Shown one piece after another: positions 6,849 to 13,229 of a stretch of DNA of 16,955 nt; the first letter of the stretch is position 1, and each line of letters opens with the position of its first letter. The notes below the pieces were generated by a model. That model saw nothing but the letters and a program-made list of their open reading frames with translations. It made no database searches and had not been told where the DNA came from. This stretch comes from JAJXYP01 sp035541855. Its GTDB lineage: Bacteria; Patescibacteriota; Minisyncoccia; UBA6257; 2-01-FULL-56-20. Made by a program: the position numbers and the translations under genes. The DNA is taken from assembly GCA_035541855.1 (NCBI GenBank), contig DATKMM010000067.1, forward strand, positions 1 to 16,955, given 5' to 3'.

Positions 6849-8297
6849 ATGCTGGAGGATATCGTCCGGGAGCGGAGGAAGAAGCTTGAGGCGATCCGGG
6901 AGGCGGGGATCGACCCGTATCCGGCGCGGGTCGCGCGTTCGTTCGAGGTGGCGCGCGCAATCCGGGATTTCGAGGCGCTTGCGCAATCGCAGGGAACGGT
7001 TTCGCTCGCGGGGCGGCTGGTCGGCATGCGCGACCAGGGGAAAATTGTCTTCGCCGATGTGGCGGACGAGAGCGGGAAGATCCAGGCGGTCCTGAAGGAC
7101 GGCATCGCGAAGGAATTTGAATTCTGGCGGACGGTGCTCGACCTCGGCGATTTCATTTCCGTGACCGGGCCGCTGTTCGCGACGCAGAAGGGCGAAAAAA
7201 GCATCGAGGTGCACGAACTGCGGATCGCGTCGAAGAGCCTGCTGCCCCTGCCGGACAAATGGGAAGGGCTGGAGAACGAGGAAACGCGCCTGCGGAAACG
7301 GTACCTGGAACTCTTTGCTTCGCCGGATCTGCGCGGGCTGTTCCGTAAAAAGGCCGTTTTCTGGGAAACGTTCCGGAACGCGCTCAAGAAAGAGGGATTT
7401 CTGGAGGTCGAGGTTCCGGTTATGGAAAATCTGCCAGGCGGGGCGGAAGCGGAACCGTTCAAGACGCATCACAACGCGCTCGATGCGGATTTTTATCTTC
7501 GCATATCGCTCGAGCTGCCGCTCAAGAAGCTGCTCGTCGGCGGCTTCGACCGGGTGTTCGAGATCGGCCGGGTCTTCCGCAATGAAGGCATCGACCGCGA
7601 ACATCTGCAGGATTACACGCAGCTCGAATTCTACTGGGCATACCGCGATTACCATGACGCGATGAAGCTGACGGAGAAACTTTATAAAAAAGTCATCAAA
7701 GCGGTGGTCGGCGGCATGGTGACCACGCGCGGCGGCCAGACGATCGATTGGTCGAAAAAGTGGAAGAAGGTCAATTACGTCAAAGTGTTCAAGGCGGCGA
7801 CTGGTATAGATCCGGCCAAAGCAAAACGGGAAAAATTGTTCGCCAAGGCCAAGGAGCTTGGCTTGGAGGTTGGTGAGAGCGCGGGCGCCGGCCGGCTGAT
7901 CGACCTCATTTATAAGAAGACGGTCCGGCCAACCCTGATCGAGCCGTGTTTTCTCGTCGATCCGCCGGTGGCGATCGAGCCGCTGGCAAAACGAAGCCCG
8001 AAAAATCCCGATGTCGTCGAGCGGTTCCAGATCGTCGCCTGCGGGACGGAACTTGGCAAGGGATTTTCGGAGCTGAACGATCCGCAGGACCAGCGTGCGC
8101 GATTCGAGGAGCAGATGAAACTGCGGGCGGCGGGGGATGCCGAAGCCCAGCATCTCGACGAGGATTTTCTCGAAGCGATGGAATACGGCATGCCGCCCGC
8201 GGCCGGGTTCGGCATGTCGGAGCGTTTTTTCGCGGTGCTCATGGACCGCCCGGTGCGCGAGACCGTGTTTTTCCCGCCGATGCGCCCGAAGAAATAA
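6849..8297 (+). CDS. lysS: Lysyl-tRNA synthetase, class II
   Basis: Charges tRNA-Lys. An N-terminal OB-fold anticodon-binding domain lies at about 50-130 (SLAGRLVGMR, KIVFADVADESGKIQ). The class II core follows: motif 1 near 180-195, motif 2 at about 235-265 (RVFEIGRVFRNEG, then TQLEFYWAY), the GFSELNDPQDQ block near 415, and motif 3 at about 453-479 ending FFPPMRP. Motif 3 reads GFGMSERF where canonical bacterial LysRS reads GLGIGIDR, that is, one residue shorter before the arginine. Length from ATG 6849 is 482 residues. An in-frame TTG six bases upstream is possible, but the -10 box position argues against it. The stop is followed by a hairpin that serves the opposite strand. Confidence 0.94.
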   Translation: MLEDIVRERRKKLEAIREAGIDPYPARVARSFEVARAIRDFEALAQSQGTVSLAGRLVGMRDQGKIVFADVADESGKIQAVLKDGIAKEFEFWRTVLDLGDFISVTGPLFATQKGEKSIEVHELRIASKSLLPLPDKWEGLENEETRLRKRYLELFASPDLRGLFRKKAVFWETFRNALKKEGFLEVEVPVMENLPGGAEAEPFKTHHNALDADFYLRISLELPLKKLLVGGFDRVFEIGRVFRNEGIDREHLQDYTQLEFYWAYRDYHDAMKLTEKLYKKVIKAVVGGMVTTRGGQTIDWSKKWKKVNYVKVFKAATGIDPAKAKREKLFAKAKELGLEVGESAGAGRLIDLIYKKTVRPTLIEPCFLVDPPVAIEPLAKRSPKNPDVVERFQIVACGTELGKGFSELNDPQDQRARFEEQMKLRAAGDAEAQHLDEDFLEAMEYGMPPAAGFGMSERFFAVLMDRPVRETVFFPPMRPKK

Positions 8298-8323
8298 AAA
8301 AGGAGAGGACGGATCCTCTCCTT
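8292..8323 (-). terminator. Intrinsic terminator of the 153-residue hypothetical gene
   Basis: On the - strand, AAGGAGAGGA, loop TCCG, then TCCTCTCCTT form a perfect ten-pair stem running into TTTTATTTC. It begins 11 bases after the hypothetical gene's stop. On the + strand the stem is preceded by an A tract but lacks a T tract, so it serves mainly the - strand while sitting two bases past the lysS stop. Confidence 0.8.
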
Positions 8324-8334
8324 GGGTGGGCCGA

Positions 8335-8796
8335 TCATTTCCAGATCGCCCGCGTTATGGCGGCGGTGATCTCCTGGCTGACTTCGATCGAAAGATTAGG
8401 ATCGCCATCTGCCCCGGTTCCCGGGCAGGGGATATTAAGCCAGCGCTCGTATCGCAGGAATTTCCCGGGCGCCGCCGCGGTGCCGCCGTAGCAGAGGATC
8501 AGGGAAGCGGCTTCCGGCGGAAGATAATCCGCCAAGCCAAACGCCCCCTTTAATTCCGCCGTGGTCAGCCGGAGCCAACCTTGGACGTAGCAGAACATCG
8601 CACTATGGACGATCCGCCATTCCAAATCCCATTCGTTTGGGTTATGGCACTGTCGGATGGTTAGCTCAGCTGCGGAGCTTTCCATCGCTATAAGATGTTC
8701 GCGCCGGACCGGGCGCATTTTCATTCCGTGCGGATGCCACCAATCGGGCCAACCTAGCACGAATCGCGGTCTATTGGCTGTCAATCCTGCAGTCAA
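8335..8796 (-). CDS. Hypothetical protein, 153 residues, with canonical promoter and Shine-Dalgarno
   Basis: I do not recognise a family. The evidence that it is real is positional: a -35/-10 pair, a perfect GGAGGTG four bases before a TTG start at 8796, and a strong terminator 11 bases after the stop. The product has no signal peptide or membrane segment. It is rich in tryptophan (WPDWWH near residue 17) and has a C-terminal block, LNIPCPGTGADGDPNLSIEV (about 120-139), that looks like a conserved motif rather than random sequence. Codon use is less GC-biased than in neighbours, which could mean a recent arrival or a fast-evolving lineage gene. It lies downstream of dnaE on the same strand but has its own promoter. 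ATG 25 codons in is an alternative start, but the Shine-Dalgarno favours TTG. Confidence 0.65.
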   Translation of the reverse strand: MTAGLTANRPRFVLGWPDWWHPHGMKMRPVRREHLIAMESSAAELTIRQCHNPNEWDLEWRIVHSAMFCYVQGWLRLTTAELKGAFGLADYLPPEAASLILCYGGTAAAPGKFLRYERWLNIPCPGTGADGDPNLSIEVSQEITAAITRAIWK

Positions 8797-8800
8797 ATTT

Positions 8801-8843
8801 CACCTCCGATATTGGTTATACGGTATCCCGGGAAAAATGTAAA
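8801..8843 (-). promoter_or_regulatory. Promoter and ribosome binding site of the hypothetical gene
   Basis: On the - strand, TTTACA (8843-8838), exactly 17 bases, TATAAC (8820-8815), then GGAGGTG (8807-8801) and the TTG start four bases on. It is the only gene in the window with both a consensus-like -35 and a full Shine-Dalgarno. Confidence 0.7.
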
Positions 8844-8844
8844 T

Positions 8845-11800
8845 CTACGCCTCGAGGCGTTTGGCGTTCTCGCAGATGATCTTGAGCTCGTTGTCGCGCC
8901 GGGAAACGCGCCCGTCGAGGATGACGGGGTTGTTGACGGCCCACGCGGCGGCGGTCTTCTCGAGGACGCTGTTGAAGACGACGATCTCCACCGACTGCTG
9001 GGCCTGGTCCTCGATCGTGGCGAAGATCATCGGCTGGCCGGACTTGGTGAATATTTTTTTCATCTTCGAGACGATGCCGGCGGTGCGGACCATTTTCTTC
9101 TCATCCGTGATCGCGGCGAGGTCGGCGATCGGCCGCGCGTGGTAGTAGGCGAGTTTGGCGGTGTAGGCGTTAAGCGGATGCTCGGACAGGTAGAAGCCGA
9201 TCAGTTCTTTTTCCCAGGCGAGCTTTTCGTCGTTCGTCGCCGGCGCGACCGGCTTCAGTTTGAGCGTCGCGGCCGGGGCCGTGGCGCCGAAAAGCGATGC
9301 GTGCCCGTTCGTCCCGCCGCCTTTCCGCATCGCCGCGGCGAACTTCAGGACCTCGTCCATGTTCTCGAGCGCCTGCTTGCGCTCGATGCCGAGCGAGTCA
9401 AACACGCCGCTCTTCACCATGCTCTCGAGCGATTTCTTGTTCAGGTCCTTATGCTGGATGCGGGTGAGCACTTCTTCGAAGTTCCTGAACGGGCCGTTGC
9501 GCGAGCGCTCCTCGATGATCGCCTTCGTGATCTCGGAGCCGACGTTCTTGATGGCGAGCAGCCCGAACCGGATCTTTTCGCCCTCCGGCGTGAAGTTCAC
9601 GAAGCTCTGGTTGATGTCCGGCGGCAGGATCTCGACGCCGTTCGTCTTCGCTTCCTGGATGAGCACGGAGATCCGCTCGACGTCCGAGAGCTCCGAGTTC
9701 AGCACCGCCGCCGTGAACTCTTCCGGATAGTTCGCCTTGAGGTAGGCGGTGCGATAGCCGATCATCGCGTAGCAGGTGCTGTGCGCCTTGTTGAAGCCGT
9801 AGCGTGCGAAGGGTTCGATCAGCTCCCAGGCGGAGTCCGCGACCTTCTTGGGGATGTTGTTCTTCGCGCAGCCGTTCAGGAATTTTTCCTTCTGTTCATC
9901 GAGCAGCGACTTGATCTTTTTGCCGACCGCCTTGATGAGGAGGTACCCCTCGCCGCGCGTGAGGCCGGCCAGTTTCGTCGCGAGGTCCATAACCTGCTCC
10001 TGGTAAACGATGACGCCATAGGTGCTCTTCAGGGTTTCCTCCATGACCGGGTGGATGAAGCGGACCGGCTCCCTCCCGTGCTTGCGGTTGATATAGGTGG
10101 GGATCAGCTCCATCGGGCCGGGCCGGAACAGGGCGACCATCGCGATGATGTCGTCGAGCTGGGTCGGCTTGAGGTCCTTCAGATAGCGCCGCATGCCGGA
10201 TGATTCGAGTTGGAAGATACTGGTCGTGTCCGCGCGCTGAAGGAGGTCGAATGTCTTCGCGTCGTCAAGCGGGATTTTGGAGATATTTAATTCCGTGCCG
10301 TGCAGGTCCTTTATGATGCGCAGCGTGTCCTCGATGATGGTCAGGTTCTTGAGGCCGAGAAAGTCGATCTTCAAAAGGCCGAGCTCCTCGATGGCGTGCA
10401 TTTCGAACTGCGTGATGGTGGTGTCCTTTTCCTGCGGGGCGAACTGCAGCGGCACGCGCTCCACGAGGGGCTCCTTCGCGATCACGGTCGCGCAGGCGTG
10501 GACGGACGCGTGGCGCGCGACGCCTTCGAGATGGCGCGCCGTATCGATGAGCTTTTTCGCGTCCGGATTGGTGTCGTACAGCGTTTTGAGCTCGGGCACC
10601 TTTTCAAGCGTCTCGTCGAGCCAGCCTTCCTTCATGCCCTGCGTCGGGTTGAAGGGGATGAGCTTCGCGATCTGGTCGCAGAAGGCGTACGTGTAGCCCA
10701 TGGCGCGGCCGGCGTCGCGGATCGCGGCGCGGGCGGCCATCGTCCCGAACGTGATGATGCGCGCGACGTGGTCCTCGCCGTATTTCTCGCGGGCGTACGC
10801 CAGGACCTCCTCGCGGCGCACGTCGGAGAAGTCGATGTCGATATCCGGCATCGAGATGCGTTCCGGATTGAGGAACCGCTCGAAGAGCAGGTTGTAGCGC
10901 AGGGGGTCGATGTCGGTGATGTTCAGGATGTATGAAACCAGGCTGCCCGCCGCCGAGCCGCGGCCGGGTCCGACGGCGATGCCGTGGGTCTTCGCCCAGT
11001 TGACGAGGTCCTGCACGATCAGGAAATAGTCGGCGAAACCGGTCTTTTCGATGACGCCGATCTCGTATTCGAGGCGGTCGCGCATTTCCTTCGTTTGGCT
11101 TGCCGGCGGGAACCGGTCCGGCAGGCGTTCCTCTATTAATTCCCGCAGGTAGCCGTTCGCGGTCTTGCCGGCGGGCTTCGGGAAGTCGGGGAGCAGGTAT
11201 TTCCCGTTGCCGTACGGCGGGATGAGCTCGAGCTCGACGTTGCACCGCGCCGCGATCTCCGCGGTCCGGGCGACCGCTTCCGCCCCGCCCGGCACGGCGG
11301 CGAACTTCGCGAGCATGGCCTCTTCCGAAAGCACGGAGAAATCGTCTTCCTTCATCGTCATCCGGTCGTCGTCGGAAAGTTTGTTGCCGGTCTGCACGGC
11401 GAGGAGGACGTCGTGGTACGGCGCGTCGTCGGAGTGGATGTAGTGGCTGTCCTGGGTCGCGACGAGCGGGATGCCGGTCTCCCGCGAAAGCTTCACGAGC
11501 AGCGGTTCGACGGTTTCCGATTCCGGCACCTGCGGATGTTTCTGGATCTCGAGAAAATAGTTCGGCTGGCCCCCGGCGTTCGTGCCGAAAATATCGCGGT
11601 ACTCGATGGCCTTCGCTTTCGCTTCGTCGTATTTTCCCGCGAGGAGGTACGAAGCGATCTCGCCGCCGAGGCAGGCGGACATCGCGATCAGCCCTTCGTG
11701 GCGTTCGCGCAGGAGGTCCTTGTCTATGCGGGGACGGTAATAGAACCCTTCGAGGTGCGCTGCGGAAACCAGCTTGACCAGGTTGTTCCAGCCGGTGATG

Positions 11801-12090
11801 TTTTCCGCGAGCAGGACCAGGTGGTAATATCGCTCGTTCGCTTCCTTCGAGAAACGGTCGCGCGGGGCGACGTACGTCTCGACGCCGAGGATCGGTTTCA
11901 CGCCGGCCTTGCGAGCCGTTTTATAGAATTCGACCGCGCCGTAGAGTACGCCGTGATCGGTCAGGGCCATCGCATCCATGCCGAGCTCCTTCGTCCGCGC
12001 GACGAGCGGGCCGACCTTCGAGAGGCCGTCGAGCAGGGAGTAGTGGGAGTGCGTATGGAGATGGACGAACTTCGGCACGGGCTGGGGCAT
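8845..12090 (-). CDS. dnaE: DNA polymerase III alpha subunit (DnaE)
   Basis: Replicative polymerase. A PHP domain spans about 5-280 with metal-ligand residues that look intact: HTHS (H12, H14), D21, DH 45-46, E71, H90, C140 and DSH 214-216. This is compatible with proofreading, unlike the degenerate PHP of Escherichia coli. The palm has PDIDIDF (D416, D418, D420) and KIDFLGL (D576). GPGRGSAAGSLVSY (374-387) is the usual glycine-rich segment. Fingers and the HhH-containing region follow (KNVGSEITKAI), then an OB fold at about 985-1070. The protein ends at 1081, right after the OB fold, so the tau-binding C-terminal domain of the 1160-residue E. coli enzyme is absent. The ATG at 12090 has TATAAT eight bases upstream and is divergent from the PilO-like gene. 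Confidence 0.97.
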   Translation of the reverse strand: MPQPVPKFVHLHTHSHYSLLDGLSKVGPLVARTKELGMDAMALTDHGVLYGAVEFYKTARKAGVKPILGVETYVAPRDRFSKEANERYYHLVLLAENITGWNNLVKLVSAAHLEGFYYRPRIDKDLLRERHEGLIAMSACLGGEIASYLLAGKYDEAKAKAIEYRDIFGTNAGGQPNYFLEIQKHPQVPESETVEPLLVKLSRETGIPLVATQDSHYIHSDDAPYHDVLLAVQTGNKLSDDDRMTMKEDDFSVLSEEAMLAKFAAVPGGAEAVARTAEIAARCNVELELIPPYGNGKYLLPDFPKPAGKTANGYLRELIEERLPDRFPPASQTKEMRDRLEYEIGVIEKTGFADYFLIVQDLVNWAKTHGIAVGPGRGSAAGSLVSYILNITDIDPLRYNLLFERFLNPERISMPDIDIDFSDVRREEVLAYAREKYGEDHVARIITFGTMAARAAIRDAGRAMGYTYAFCDQIAKLIPFNPTQGMKEGWLDETLEKVPELKTLYDTNPDAKKLIDTARHLEGVARHASVHACATVIAKEPLVERVPLQFAPQEKDTTITQFEMHAIEELGLLKIDFLGLKNLTIIEDTLRIIKDLHGTELNISKIPLDDAKTFDLLQRADTTSIFQLESSGMRRYLKDLKPTQLDDIIAMVALFRPGPMELIPTYINRKHGREPVRFIHPVMEETLKSTYGVIVYQEQVMDLATKLAGLTRGEGYLLIKAVGKKIKSLLDEQKEKFLNGCAKNNIPKKVADSAWELIEPFARYGFNKAHSTCYAMIGYRTAYLKANYPEEFTAAVLNSELSDVERISVLIQEAKTNGVEILPPDINQSFVNFTPEGEKIRFGLLAIKNVGSEITKAIIEERSRNGPFRNFEEVLTRIQHKDLNKKSLESMVKSGVFDSLGIERKQALENMDEVLKFAAAMRKGGGTNGHASLFGATAPAATLKLKPVAPATNDEKLAWEKELIGFYLSEHPLNAYTAKLAYYHARPIADLAAITDEKKMVRTAGIVSKMKKIFTKSGQPMIFATIEDQAQQSVEIVVFNSVLEKTAAAWAVNNPVILDGRVSRRDNELKIICENAKRLEA
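8847..8860 (-). terminator. Palindrome at the dnaE stop, possible weak terminator
   Basis: ACGCCTCGAGGCGT is a perfect 14-base palindrome covering the last dnaE codons. On the - strand it is followed by a T-rich stretch ending in TTTTT after about ten bases. The distance to the T tract is long, so the terminator role is uncertain. The same T-rich stretch holds the -35 of the next gene. Confidence 0.3.
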
Positions 12091-12098
12091 TTGCTGAA

Positions 12099-12104
12099 AT
12101 TATA
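12099..12104 (-). promoter_or_regulatory. -10 box of dnaE
   Basis: TATAAT on the - strand ends eight bases before the dnaE ATG, with no Shine-Dalgarno between. It is part of a 47-base divergent promoter region shared with the PilO-like gene. Confidence 0.55.
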
Positions 12105-12122
12105 GAGCAAAGGGGCCAAGCT

Positions 12123-12131
12123 TGCTATACT
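12123..12131 (+). promoter_or_regulatory. Extended -10 promoter of the PilO-like gene
   Basis: TGCTATACT ends six bases before the ATG at 12138. There is no Shine-Dalgarno, so the transcript is predicted to be leaderless. Confidence 0.6.
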
Positions 12132-12137
12132 GTAGTT

Positions 12138-12671
12138 ATGGCCTCTGATTTTCGGCGACGGCTTATCGTCGGGCTTTCCGTCATCTTCGGAAGCATCGCG
12201 CTCGCCGCGGTCGCGTTGTACATCCTGTCGAACACTATCGACGCGGCGGTGAAGAAGATCGGCACGGACCGGGCGCTCATCGCGCAGGAAGGCGGCCTGC
12301 TCGGCGTGCTTGCCAGCCTGAAGCAGCAGGAGCCGCAGGCGGAAGTTTACCAGGGCGCGATCACCCAGCTTTTGCCGACGCAGGATGGGCTCATCGGGTT
12401 CGGGCCGTGGCTCGATGCCATCGCGGCCAACCACCAGGTTTCCGCGAGCGCTTCGTTCGGATCGAACATCGTCCCGCCGTCGTCGGGCCAGCTGGGCGCG
12501 GCCCCGGTCTCCATCTCGGCGACCGGCAACGCCGATGACCTCGCCGCCTTCCTCGCCGACGCCGAATCCGGGACTCCCGGGTTTTTGCTCGACATCATAT
12601 CCTTCGATCTTACCGGGAACGGCGATTCGTACCGGCTGACCGCCAGCGGGATAGTGTCCTTCAGGCCATAA
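12138..12671 (+). CDS. PilO-like type IV pilus inner-membrane protein
   Basis: The 177-residue product has a basic N-terminus (RRR at 6-8), one membrane helix at about 9-30, a helical stretch to about residue 65, then an alpha/beta domain (about 70-177) with alternating strands such as VSASASFGSN, APVSISATGN and YRLTASGIVSF. This is the architecture of PilO/GspM-like alignment-complex proteins, which link the inner-membrane platform to the rest of the pilus machine. Sequence identity to PilO cannot be judged by eye, so the call rests on architecture, on a small membrane protein following four bases later, and on pilin and PilB within 2.5 kb. PilM and PilN are not next to it, which is unusual. 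Confidence 0.55.
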   Translation: MASDFRRRLIVGLSVIFGSIALAAVALYILSNTIDAAVKKIGTDRALIAQEGGLLGVLASLKQQEPQAEVYQGAITQLLPTQDGLIGFGPWLDAIAANHQVSASASFGSNIVPPSSGQLGAAPVSISATGNADDLAAFLADAESGTPGFLLDIISFDLTGNGDSYRLTASGIVSFRP

Positions 12672-12675
12672 TTCC

Positions 12676-12939
12676 ATGCAACCCTTCTTTCGCCGCCATA
12701 TCAACCTGATACTTTCCGTGCTCGCCGTCGTTTTTCTGGTGGCGATCGTCGGCGCCTTCGTCTGGGGCGTCGGTTATCTGCTTTCCGAATCCCAGACGGC
12801 CAACCAAGGCGGGTCGGCGGGTGATCAGGTGGTCGGTTTCGACCTCCAGGCCGCTTCGCAGATCGATTACCGCGGCCTGCTCCAGCCGCCGGCCGCGGCA
12901 CCAACGCCGCCGGCCGCCGCGAGCGATACGACGCCGTGA
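12676..12939 (+). CDS. Small single-pass membrane protein, function unknown
   Basis: 87 residues: a short basic N-terminus (RRH 6-8), a strong membrane helix at about 11-36, then a hydrophilic segment with GFDLQAASQIDYRGLL and a proline/alanine-rich tail. Spacing of four bases from the PilO-like gene and the absence of a clear promoter indicate an operon and probable translational coupling. It could be a pilus accessory protein, since a PilP-like short lipoprotein often follows pilO, but it has no lipobox cysteine and I see no family signature. Confidence 0.6.
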   Translation: MQPFFRRHINLILSVLAVVFLVAIVGAFVWGVGYLLSESQTANQGGSAGDQVVGFDLQAASQIDYRGLLQPPAAAPTPPAAASDTTP

Positions 12940-12951
12940 CGCCGGGATTTA

Positions 12952-12980
12952 TTGCGGAATCTCCCGGACCGGCGTATGAT
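12952..12980 (+). promoter_or_regulatory. Promoter of tRNA-Val
   Basis: TTGCGG (12952-12957), 17 bases, TATGAT (12975-12980), with the tRNA starting 15 bases later. The -35 sits in the loop of an imperfect inverted repeat (CCGGGA 12942-12947, TCCCGG 12962-12967). Confidence 0.6.
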
Positions 12981-12995
12981 GATTTCCGGGTTCGC

Positions 12996-13067
12996 GCGCG
13001 ATTAGCTCAGTGGTAGAGCGCTTCATTGACATTGAAGAGGTCAGAGGTCCGATCCCTCTATCGCGCA
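12996..13067 (+). tRNA. tRNA-Val (anticodon GAC)
   Basis: 72 bases. The acceptor stem GCGCGAT pairs perfectly with ATCGCGC. The D arm is GCTC/GAGC with loop AGTGGTA, and the anticodon stem CTTCA/TGAAG has loop TTGACAT (anticodon GAC at 13028-13030). The T stem is AGAGG/CCTCT and the discriminator is A. CCA is not encoded (the genome reads CAT). The T loop is TCCGATC, so position 55, normally the pseudouridine site, is C. Confidence 0.95.
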
Positions 13068-13084
13068 CATTGTCGTTACATCAC

Positions 13085-13113
13085 TTGCAGTTTGCGATGT
13101 GGTAGTGTAAAAA
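13085..13113 (+). promoter_or_regulatory. Possible promoter of tRNA-Ile
   Basis: TTGCAG (13085-13090), a 17-base spacer and TAAAAA (13108-13113), about 30 bases before the tRNA. The alternative is cotranscription with tRNA-Val, 75 bases upstream. Confidence 0.35.
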
Positions 13114-13142
13114 AGAAGATGGAAATGACGGCGGGGATTGAT

Positions 13143-13214
13143 GCGCGTGTAGCTTAGTGGTAAAGCACCTCACTGATAATGAGGAGAGCATAGGTTCGAT
13201 CCCTATCACGCGCA
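13143..13214 (+). tRNA. tRNA-Ile (anticodon GAT)
   Basis: 72 bases. The acceptor is GCGCGTG/CACGCGC, the D arm GCTT/AAGC with loop AGTGGTA, and the anticodon stem CCTCA/TGAGG has loop CTGATAA (GAT at 13175-13177). The T stem is ATAGG/CCTAT with a normal TTCGATC loop, and the discriminator is A. CCA is not encoded. It is 15 bases upstream of the pseudouridine synthase gene. Confidence 0.95.
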
Positions 13215-13215
13215 C

Positions 13216-13221
13216 TATAGA
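13216..13221 (+). promoter_or_regulatory. Possible -10 box of the pseudouridine synthase gene
   Basis: TATAGA lies just after the tRNA-Ile 3' end and ends eight bases before the ATG at 13230, matching the spacing of other genes. No -35 is evident, since that region is inside the tRNA. Confidence 0.3.
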
Positions 13222-13229
13222 AATTTCGA

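Noticed and set aside
6636..8153. 505-codon open frame on the - strand across greA and lysS
   Set aside because: Shadow of two recognised genes, with low-complexity composition.
8812..10203. 463-codon open frame on the + strand across the dnaE 3' half
   Set aside because: Antisense to DnaE. No motifs.
13078..13103. Hairpin between the two tRNA genes as a terminator
   Set aside because: Only five pairs (ACATC/GATGT) with a mismatch, and the following run is A, not T.
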